A DNA stretch of 6,136 nucleotides from JBAXGE01 sp044344145 (GTDB lineage Bacteria; Planctomycetota; Phycisphaerae; WQYP01). The stretch is taken from assembly GCA_044344145.1 (NCBI GenBank), contig JBIJDM010000182.1:1-6136 (forward strand). Direction: 5' to 3'. The notes under the pieces were generated by a model. That model worked only from the letters and a program-made list of their open reading frames with translations. It ran no database searches and was not told the origin of the DNA. Shown in pieces: positions 1 to 6,136 of this stretch (the stretch's first letter is position 1; every line of letters begins with the position of its first letter). A program made the translations under genes and the position numbers.

Positions 1-766
1 CTGTGTAGTACCGTAAGGCATACCGCCAAAACCACCGGCTGGCCAACAGTAAAACCAGCATCAGCCCCCCGGCCAGCCATAACCATTCCCACGGCCGCAT
101 ACCCAGAATCATCTCCGCGGGCACGGTGGTAAAAAAGGCCACCGGCAGAACAAACGTCAGTGCGATCTGCCAGCCGCGTGGGTATACCGCGAGGGGATAC
201 TTGCCCGCTTCCATCATCATGCGCAGGACTTCCGTCGCGTTCCACACTTTGGTAAACCAGATGGTTGTGCTGGCGATACAAAACCAGAGCGAATAGACCG
301 TCCCCGCCGCCAGCGCCAGGGCCACCGGCGCCAGCCATAGCGTGCCGACGCTCCCGGCCACGTGGGCCCGGCCATATATCAGCAAGCCGATCCCAATCAG
401 CAGGTTGGGAATGCCCCATAGGGAAATATTTCTCAGTGACACCCAAAATTGGCTGTCCATGGGTTTCAGCAGCACAAAGTCCAACGTCCCCTGCTGCACC
501 AGCCCCACGATCCGGCTTAGGTTCGGTTGCAACACACAGGCAATCAGGCCGTCGAGCATGAGGAAAATCCCCAGCACCACCAGCGCCTCAGGCCAGGCCC
601 AGCCGGACAAGTTGCTCCGGCCGGCAAAGAGCAGCCACATGGTGAACAACGTCCCGGCCGCCCCACCGATGCTGCTCAGTGCAGCCACCAGGAAATTCAG
701 CCGATATTCCGATTCCGCCAGCAAGGCCGACCGCCAGAAGATACCCAATACGCGTGCATAACGCAT
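1..766 (-). CDS. ABC-2 type exporter, second permease subunit (3' end cut by window)
   Basis: Integral membrane subunit of an ABC exporter, of the family usually annotated as ABC-2 family transporter (COG3694-like). Translating leftwards from ATG at 766-764 gives 255 uninterrupted codons to the window edge. Hydrophobic segments lie near residues 25-48, 60-80, 115-131, 142-170, 201-222 and 228-246. Two stretches are typical of the family: TLDFVLLKPMDS (about 94-105), with matching sequence in the neighbouring permease, and a segment around 174-200 containing VWNATEVLR and YPLAVYP. The last visible residues, ALRYYT, resemble the usual C-terminal end, so only a few codons are probably missing. 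The start lies one base after the stop of the upstream permease (TGACATG), and a run of six G five bases before it may serve as ribosome binding site. The two permeases probably form a heterodimer driven by the ATPase. The substrate is unknown. Confidence 0.88.
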   Translation of the reverse strand, partial: MRYARVLGIFWRSALLAESEYRLNFLVAALSSIGGAAGTLFTMWLLFAGRSNLSGWAWPEALVVLGIFLMLDGLIACVLQPNLSRIVGLVQQGTLDFVLLKPMDSQFWVSLRNISLWGIPNLLIGIGLLIYGRAHVAGSVGTLWLAPVALALAAGTVYSLWFCIASTTIWFTKVWNATEVLRMMMEAGKYPLAVYPRGWQIALTFVLPVAFFTTVPAEMILGMRPWEWLWLAGGLMLVLLLASRWFWRYALRYYT

Positions 767-767
767 G

Positions 768-1559
768 TCAGCCCCCCATCCCGGAATACTGCCGTAGCCC
801 CAGGCGCCAGAGCCAACGATTGAGCAGCCAGAAGCCCACAATCCACAGCCCCATCACGGCAAAACTCAGCGGCACATTTACCTGTCCGGGGTTGAGCAAC
901 ATCTGTACCGGCACATACACCATATACGGAAACGGGGTCCACATGACCACCGTCCGCACCGCTTCCGGAAACAGCGACAGCGGGACGGCCATACCGGAGA
1001 GGAACATATAGGGCATAAACCACAGCGTCTCGACGGCGCTGGCCCGTTCCAGCCAGAAACAGAGCATGGCCAGAGTGTACTGGATTAAAAAACGCAGGGT
1101 ATACGTCAGCAGCAGCGCGGGGATGAATAACATCACCCCATATCCGCTGGGCACCCACCAGGCTTGCGGGTACAGGTAGAAAAACAAGCCCACCAGCAGC
1201 ACCCAAAACGGCAACCGCGCCAGTTGTTCGCCGAGATGCGCGGCCAGAAATCGCCACGCCGGATCCATGGGCTGCAATAGAAATGGACTCAGTTTGCCTT
1301 CGACCACCTGATACTCAAATTCCCAAATCACCCATATCACCGTCAGTTGCCGCACGATAAAGGTGACCAGAAAATACCGGGCGAAATCCACTGCATTCAG
1401 ACCAAAGCTCCCATCCTGACTGGCCTGCATCCACACGCCCATCATGATGAACGGCAAGATGCCCCCCAGCACCCACAGGCACAGTTCGGCCCGATACTCG
1501 GTCATCAGGGAGTAATTCACCCCCAGCAGCGTGCGGGCGCGGTACAGGAGCAGCCTCAT
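768..1559 (-). CDS. ABC-2 type exporter, first permease subunit
   Basis: A complete 263-residue membrane protein, COG4587-like, the usual partner of the other permease and the ATPase in this operon. About six membrane segments can be seen, near residues 26-43, 62-80, 116-133, 141-168, 179-197 and 232-248. The motif EGKLSPFLLQPMDP (87-100) corresponds to TLDFVLLKPMD in the second permease, so the two are probably ancient paralogues. The start is ATG at 1559-1557, which overlaps the ATPase stop as ATGA. AGGGGG at 1572-1567, seven bases upstream, is a good Shine-Dalgarno sequence. The frame stays open upstream, but a longer start would run deep into the ATPase gene and would add a sequence without membrane character. 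The tight overlap indicates translational coupling and a 1:1 complex. Membrane location and exporter role are inferred from the family; the substrate cannot be read from the sequence. Confidence 0.92.
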   Translation of the reverse strand: MRLLLYRARTLLGVNYSLMTEYRAELCLWVLGGILPFIMMGVWMQASQDGSFGLNAVDFARYFLVTFIVRQLTVIWVIWEFEYQVVEGKLSPFLLQPMDPAWRFLAAHLGEQLARLPFWVLLVGLFFYLYPQAWWVPSGYGVMLFIPALLLTYTLRFLIQYTLAMLCFWLERASAVETLWFMPYMFLSGMAVPLSLFPEAVRTVVMWTPFPYMVYVPVQMLLNPGQVNVPLSFAVMGLWIVGFWLLNRWLWRLGLRQYSGMGG

Positions 1560-2533
1560 GACTTCGCCCCCTGGGCAAAGACTTGGCCAATCACCTGATC
1601 CACCGGCGGTTCGCCCACGGACATATCCGCCACCGGCAATTCCGCCAGCACCCGGTCCACCGTCGCGGGCAAATCCGCGCGCGGCACCAGCAGACATACC
1701 TGATTGCCTTCCAATGTACTGACCTGCCCATACTGGGCCAACTTTTCAGCAGGTACGGCGGTGTGCAAATCCAGTTTGATTTCCCGGTACGGGGCGAAGC
1801 GGCGCACAATATCATCCAACCCGCCATCATGCAGCAGCTTGCCGTGATGAATAATCAGCACCCGCTGACACAGCGCGGTGATATCGGCCATGTAGTGGCT
1901 GGTCAGCAGAATCGTGGCCCCGAATTGGCGGTTGTATTCCTTGAGAAAATTCCGCACCGCCAGTTGGGCATTGACGTCCAGCCCCAGTGTCGGCTCATCC
2001 AGAAACAGAATCTTCGGTTCATGCAACAATGCCGCCAGGAGTTCCGCCTTCATCCGCTGGCCCAGCGACAGCTTACGCACCGGCTGGGTTAATTGCCCGC
2101 CCACATCCAGCATCTCGGCAAGTTTATTAATCCGCGCCTGAGCCACCGCCCATGGAATGTCATACACCGCGGCATTGATGCGAAACGAATCCCACGGCGG
2201 TAAATCCCAGATCAGTTGCTGGCGCTGGCCCATGACCAGGGTGATCTGCCGCAGATACGCCGAAGCCCGCTGGAACGGATCAAAACCCGCCACCCGGATG
2301 CTACCGCTGCTGGGTTTGAGCAGCCCGGCCATCATCTTCAGGGTGGTCGTCTTCCCCGCCCCATTGGGCCCCAGAAAACCCACCACCTCTCCGGCCCGAA
2401 TCGTCACATTCACCCCCGCCACAGCGGAGATTTCGCGGTATTTCCGGTGTAACAAATGCCGCAGCGTGCCCATAAAGTGCGGGGCTTTGTCCGCGACCCG
2501 GAAGGTTTTATTGAGTTGTACCGCCTCAATCAT
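1556..2533 (-). CDS. ABC exporter ATP-binding subunit (COG4586-like)
   Basis: Cytoplasmic ATPase of 325 residues that powers the two permeases encoded downstream. All the motifs of an active ABC ATPase are present: Walker A GPNGAGKT (55-62), a Q-loop with GQRQQLIWDLP (102-112), signature LSLGQ (155-159), Walker B ILFLDEP (175-181) followed by the D-loop region, and the switch His in TSH (His213). The Q-loop sequence and the roughly 100-residue C-terminal extension after the nucleotide-binding domain are typical of the ABC-2 subgroup that travels with two distinct permeases. The start at 2533 is supported by AGGTGG at 2545-2540, six bases upstream. TGA ends the gene inside the start of the next one. 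As first gene of the operon it probably sets transcription for all three. Relatives have been linked to drug, lipid or polysaccharide export, but the substrate here is unknown. Confidence 0.94.
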   Translation of the reverse strand: MIEAVQLNKTFRVADKAPHFMGTLRHLLHRKYREISAVAGVNVTIRAGEVVGFLGPNGAGKTTTLKMMAGLLKPSSGSIRVAGFDPFQRASAYLRQITLVMGQRQQLIWDLPPWDSFRINAAVYDIPWAVAQARINKLAEMLDVGGQLTQPVRKLSLGQRMKAELLAALLHEPKILFLDEPTLGLDVNAQLAVRNFLKEYNRQFGATILLTSHYMADITALCQRVLIIHHGKLLHDGGLDDIVRRFAPYREIKLDLHTAVPAEKLAQYGQVSTLEGNQVCLLVPRADLPATVDRVLAELPVADMSVGEPPVDQVIGQVFAQGAKS

Positions 2534-2565
2534 GGGCTGCCACCTGTGTCAAAAACATAATTCCA

Positions 2566-2631
2566 CCCCAGCATCCTACCCGCCCGTCCCTACTAAGCAA
2601 AGCCCACCCCAAAACCGCCCCTGCCTTTCCC
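2566..2631 (-). other. G-run-rich leader of the ABC operon (possible G-quadruplex)
   Basis: On the minus strand this 66-base stretch holds eight runs of three or more G (complementary C-runs at 2566-2569, 2579-2581, 2583-2585, 2588-2590, 2603-2605, 2607-2610, 2618-2621 and 2629-2631). The four leftmost runs have loops of 9, 1 and 2 bases, which is compatible with a G-quadruplex in the untranslated leader of the ABC operon or in its coding-strand DNA. The sequence is seen directly; folding is an inference. Confidence 0.3.
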
Positions 2632-2661
2632 TTGGCCTTGAGGGCAATTTCGGATTATACT
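2632..2661 (+). promoter_or_regulatory. Candidate sigma70-type promoter of the oxidoreductase gene
   Basis: TTGGCC (2632-2637) and TATACT (2656-2661) are separated by 18 bases and match the -35 and -10 consensus at 4/6 and 5/6 positions. Transcription would begin near 2668, giving a leader of about 20 bases before ATG 2689. This supports 2689 over the in-frame TTG at 2632, which would lie inside the -35 box. Confidence 0.5.
2654..2659 (-). promoter_or_regulatory. Perfect TATAAT on the minus strand, possible -10 of the ABC operon
   Basis: The complement of 2654-2659 reads TATAAT, and this box overlaps the plus-strand -10 of the oxidoreductase by four bases. No convincing -35 is found 16-18 bases upstream of it (ACTCCA at 17 matches 2/6). 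Its use as the ABC-operon promoter is therefore tentative. If used, the leader would be about 110 bases and would contain the G-run stretch. Confidence 0.25.
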
Positions 2662-2688
2662 GGCCCTTTTACCAAATGGAGTCCACAC

Positions 2689-3807
2689 ATGGCTAATGGC
2701 ATTGTCTCGGTTGGGATTGTCGGGGGTGGACGGGTCGGCGTCGGTTTCGCCAAGTTTGTCCAATCACTCAAGGACGAAGCCCGCCTGACCGGCGTGGTCA
2801 CTTCCACCCCGGCCCGGCAGAAGGAACTCAGCACACTGCTCAAAGTTCCCTGCTATGGCACCACCGAAGAACTGATGAATTCCGGCGACAAGCCCGACGT
2901 GGTCGCCGTGGTCAATGCCAACGAAGACCATTACGAAGCCACGCTGGCCGCGCTGCAACTGGGCGCCCATGTCTTCTGCGAAAAGCCCATGGCCCCCACG
3001 CTGGAAGAATGCCGCAAGATGGTCGCGGCGGAAAAGGCCAGCGGTAAAACCCTGCAAATCGGTTTTGAATACATGCACGGCACCATGACCAGCCGGCTGC
3101 GCCAGCTCATTAACGAAGATTACTTCGGCGAGCTGCTGTCGGGTTCGGTATTGGATTCGCGCGGTCACTGGGCCTCGGACGCCCCCAGCAAGCCCATCAG
3201 CGAGAATTGGAAACTGGACCGCCAGCGCGGCGGCGGGATTGTGTTCCATTGCGGAATCCACCAGTTGGATATGATCCGCTGTTACTTTGGCAAAATCGAA
3301 AGCGTCACGGCCTTCCGCGCCCCCAAGAACGCCCTGAGCTTTTATCCTTACGAAATCCCCGATAATGTGACCCTGATGATCAAAGCCGCCAGCGGTGCCG
3401 TGATCAACTTCCAGATTTTCCACAATCGCGCCCCGTGTTACTACCGCGAAACCAATCCGTGGCAGCCCGATTGGCGTACCATTCCCGGCCACGAATTCGA
3501 TTTCTCCATCGTCGGCACCAAAGCCAGTTGCCACATGCAAATCTACAAGGAAAAACTCAGCCTCTTCAAGTATAACCTCGCCCAACGTGACACCACACTG
3601 GATCGGGTGGAAGATTTCGGCTTCCATCCCGCCAACGCCAGCCACCACGACATGAGCGGGTTCCTGCTGCAATACCTGCGCAGCGTGGCCGCTGGCACCG
3701 GCGCCATTGACGCCGCCGCCGATGCGCTGGAAACGATGAAAATCGCCTTCGCCGCGGAAGATTCCATCGCCACCGGCCGCACGCATATGGTTCGCGAATA
3801 CGACTGA
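2689..3807 (+). CDS. Gfo/Idh/MocA-family NAD(P)-dependent oxidoreductase
   Basis: Soluble cytoplasmic dehydrogenase of 372 residues, the normal family length, expected to oxidise or reduce a sugar, inositol or related polyol. The N-terminal Rossmann fold begins directly with VGIVGGGRVG (8-17), the dinucleotide loop. EKP at 98-100 is the family hallmark carrying the catalytic Lys99. The C-terminal substrate domain holds GGGIVFHCGIHQLD (181-194), which corresponds to the family GG..x.D..xH..D signature: His191 fits the catalytic His, but the usual Asp four residues before it is His187. Start choice: ATG 2689 has GGAG at 2678-2681, seven bases upstream, and the Rossmann strand starts right after it, whereas an upstream in-frame TTG overlaps the promoter. 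The gene is transcribed divergently from the ABC operon and appears monocistronic. The substrate cannot be predicted. Relatives with this general look are abundant in PVC bacteria, which often carry many copies. Confidence 0.92.
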   Translation: MANGIVSVGIVGGGRVGVGFAKFVQSLKDEARLTGVVTSTPARQKELSTLLKVPCYGTTEELMNSGDKPDVVAVVNANEDHYEATLAALQLGAHVFCEKPMAPTLEECRKMVAAEKASGKTLQIGFEYMHGTMTSRLRQLINEDYFGELLSGSVLDSRGHWASDAPSKPISENWKLDRQRGGGIVFHCGIHQLDMIRCYFGKIESVTAFRAPKNALSFYPYEIPDNVTLMIKAASGAVINFQIFHNRAPCYYRETNPWQPDWRTIPGHEFDFSIVGTKASCHMQIYKEKLSLFKYNLAQRDTTLDRVEDFGFHPANASHHDMSGFLLQYLRSVAAGTGAIDAAADALETMKIAFAAEDSIATGRTHMVREYD

Positions 3808-3838
3808 TCCACCCGTCCAACCCTCAAATCAAACCCCA

Positions 3839-3865
3839 CCGGACACGGTCAACACCGTGCTCCGG
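3839..3865. other. Strong imperfect hairpin between the oxidoreductase gene and acs
   Basis: The arms 3839-3849 and 3854-3865 are complementary over 11 base pairs with a single bulged C at 3860 and a four-base CAAC loop. The hairpin lies 31 bases after the oxidoreductase stop. No T-run follows on the plus strand, so it is not a standard intrinsic terminator, although it could help end or stabilise the transcript. Its compact shape and intergenic position would also fit a REP-like dispersed repeat, which one window cannot show. Confidence 0.55.
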
Positions 3866-3895
3866 CCTTCGTGCGCTGACTCATAGCCGCAGCCT

Positions 3896-3924
3896 TTGAC
3901 CCCATCCCAATCCCTGCCTACCAT
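3896..3924 (+). promoter_or_regulatory. Candidate promoter of acs
   Basis: TTGACC (3896-3901, 5/6 to consensus) and TACCAT (3919-3924, 4/6) are 17 bases apart. Initiation near 3931 would give a leader of about 46 bases. The -10 is weak, as expected if an activator or alternative signal is needed; acs genes are commonly under carbon control. This is a sequence-pattern call only. Confidence 0.4.
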
Positions 3925-3939
3925 ATCCAATCGCCAATC
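3907..3939 (+). repeat. Three CCAATC direct copies across the acs promoter
   Basis: CCAATC occurs at 3907-3912, 3927-3932 and 3934-3939, flanking the candidate -10 box, with start-to-start spacings of 20 and 7 bases. The 20-base spacing is about two helical turns, so a regulator site is possible. Six-base words can also recur by chance in this C-rich stretch. Confidence 0.25.
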
Positions 3940-3976
3940 TGAACCTTTTTGTCCTGTTTTCAGGCGGAGTATTACC

Positions 3977-4168
3977 ATGACGACCATTGCGCCCCAGTCC
4001 ACACCGTCCCATGCAGTCACTTCGTTGGCCTCGTACCATTCCCTCTATCAACGCAGCATCGCCGATCCCGAGGGCTTCTGGGGCGATATGGCCCGGCAGG
4101 AACTCACCTGGCACCACGCCTTCGACAAAGTCAGCGACAACAACTGGGATAACGGCCTGATCACCTGA
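3977..4168 (+). CDS. N-terminal fragment of acetyl-CoA synthetase, ending at the in-frame TGA
   Basis: A 63-residue open frame from ATG 3977 with a good ribosome binding site. It carries the start of the N-terminal domain of acetyl-CoA synthetase: YHSLYQRSIADPEGFWG (20-36) matches the family pattern Y..ly..Si.dP..FWg, and TWHHAFDKV (44-52) matches the following W..p..kV segment. Alone it contains no nucleotide- or CoA-binding motif and would have no activity. An in-frame extension upstream is possible from 3896, but that codon lies in the candidate -35 box and the added residues match nothing. It would most likely be annotated as a small hypothetical protein if its relation to the next frame were missed. 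Confidence 0.6.
   Translation: MTTIAPQSTPSHAVTSLASYHSLYQRSIADPEGFWGDMARQELTWHHAFDKVSDNNWDNGLIT
4166..4168 (+). other. In-frame TGA at a conserved Trp codon of acs
   Basis: TGA is preceded by ACC and followed by TTC. It is not the C-following context usually regarded as leaky, and I see no clear bacterial SECIS-type hairpin just downstream. Other Trp codons in this gene are TGG, and TGA ends the oxidoreductase, ATPase and first permease genes, so a general reassignment of TGA in this organism is unlikely. Confidence 0.85.
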
Positions 4169-4204
4169 TTCCGCGGTGGCCGTCTGAATGTCTGCGTCAA
4201 TTGC

Positions 4205-5905
<1,701 letters not shown>

Positions 5906-5933
5906 GTCTGGCGGTGAGGGTAAAATTTTCTTA

Positions 5934-5962
5934 TTGTGATTTACGATACCAACCTCTATCAT
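5934..5962 (+). promoter_or_regulatory. Candidate sigma70-type promoter of the last gene
   Basis: TTGTGA (5934-5939, 4/6) and TATCAT (5957-5962, 5/6) are separated by exactly 17 bases. Transcription would begin near 5969, about 20 bases before ATG 5989. The 83-base gap after acs is clearly richer in A+T than the genes around it. A short inverted repeat (ATACC at 5946-5950, GGTAT at 5967-5971) brackets the -10 box and could be part of an operator, but it is only five base pairs long. Confidence 0.5.
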
Positions 5963-5988
5963 GGAAGGTATAAATCAGGAGTTTGACT

Positions 5989-6136
5989 ATGTCTACCGAT
6001 AAGCCCGCCAAAGATTCCAAAGACGCGAAGTTCAGTTTTCTGAATACCAGCAAGACCAACCCGTTTGCCACTCCGCCCAACACTGGACCGAAAAGCGGTA
6101 GTCAGTTCCATCAGAACCTGAGTCCCCGCAAGAACG
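5989..6136 (+). CDS. Small polar lysine-rich protein, N-terminus only (cut by window)
   Basis: Forty-nine codons are visible from ATG 5989 to the window end without a stop. AGGAG at 5977-5981, seven bases upstream, and a good promoter make this a well-supported start. The first 14 residues (MSTDKPAKDSKDAK) are almost entirely charged or small. The rest (FSFLNTSKTNPFATPP, then G/S/N/P-rich sequence ending in SPRKN) has no hydrophobic core, so there is no signal peptide or membrane segment and the segment is probably disordered. I do not recognise the family. A nucleic-acid-binding tail or a linker before a folded domain beyond the window are both possible. It seems independent of acs because it has its own promoter. 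Confidence 0.7.
   Translation, partial: MSTDKPAKDSKDAKFSFLNTSKTNPFATPPNTGPKSGSQFHQNLSPRKN

Noticed and set aside
768..1697. Longer start for the first permease
   Set aside because: The extra 46 residues would lie inside the ATPase gene, are glycine- and alanine-rich without membrane character, and ATG 1559 has a good AGGGGG site and the classic ATGA overlap.
2632..2688. Earlier TTG start for the oxidoreductase (19 extra residues)
   Set aside because: The extension overlaps the candidate promoter, lacks a ribosome binding site and precedes the normal N-terminal strand of the Rossmann fold.
2764..3786. Long minus-strand open frame of 340 codons opposite the oxidoreductase gene
   Set aside because: It is a shadow of a G+C-rich gene: the plus strand carries complete Gfo/Idh/MocA motifs, promoter and ribosome binding site, while the minus-strand product is a glycine-, alanine- and histidine-rich sequence with no recognisable motif.
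4166..4168. Selenocysteine or genome-wide TGA-to-Trp recoding
   Set aside because: The family residue is Trp, not Cys or Sec, no clear SECIS-like hairpin follows, other Trp codons are TGG, and three neighbouring genes end properly in TGA.
5906..5933. Possible terminator after acs
   Set aside because: AAAATTTT is present, but no stem of useful length precedes a T-run, so it cannot be supported.
5961..6002. Small open frame starting at ATG 5961 (13 codons)
   Set aside because: It overlaps the -10 box, has no Shine-Dalgarno sequence, and is out of frame with the well-signalled ATG 5989.

Overview
This is a G+C-rich bacterial chromosomal window with tightly packed genes read in both directions. 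It looks like ordinary core and accessory metabolism, not a phage, plasmid or island: I see no tRNA, rRNA, CRISPR array, transposase or integrase. The organism cannot be fixed from sequence alone. The style of the Gfo/Idh/MocA oxidoreductase, the three-gene ABC-2 exporter of unknown substrate and the base composition suggest a member of the PVC group (Verrucomicrobiota or Planctomycetota), at low confidence. TGA is a normal stop here: it ends three apparently intact genes.

Left part (1-2533, minus strand): a three-gene operon for an ABC-2 type exporter. Reading leftwards it holds an ATPase (2533 to 1556), a first permease (1559 to 768, sharing the ATGA overlap with the ATPase) and a second permease (766 to the window edge, one base after the first). 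The second permease is open to the left edge and probably lacks only its last few codons.

Middle (2534-3807): a 155-bp divergent intergenic region separates the operon from a plus-strand Gfo/Idh/MocA-family NAD(P)-dependent oxidoreductase (2689-3807). It contains a good sigma70-type promoter for the oxidoreductase, an overlapping TATAAT on the opposite strand, and a dense series of G-runs on the ABC-operon strand.

Right part (3808-6136, plus strand): after a 169-bp spacer with a strong hairpin, a candidate promoter and three CCAATC copies comes acetyl-CoA synthetase (acs). The reading frame is collinear with the known enzyme over about 642 codons, but an in-frame TGA sits exactly where the family has a conserved tryptophan (codon 64). 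The gene is otherwise undamaged, so this is either a very recent nonsense change, a sequence error or a readthrough case. It is the most notable point in the window. At the right edge a well-signalled small gene begins (5989 onward), encoding a polar, lysine-rich, apparently disordered N-terminus that I do not recognise.

The three units (exporter, oxidoreductase, Acs) look separately transcribed, and nothing in the sequence ties them into one pathway. I see no convincing undescribed system. The points worth checking are the TGA in acs, the changed catalytic motif in the oxidoreductase, the hairpin that may be a dispersed repeat, and the small lysine-rich gene.
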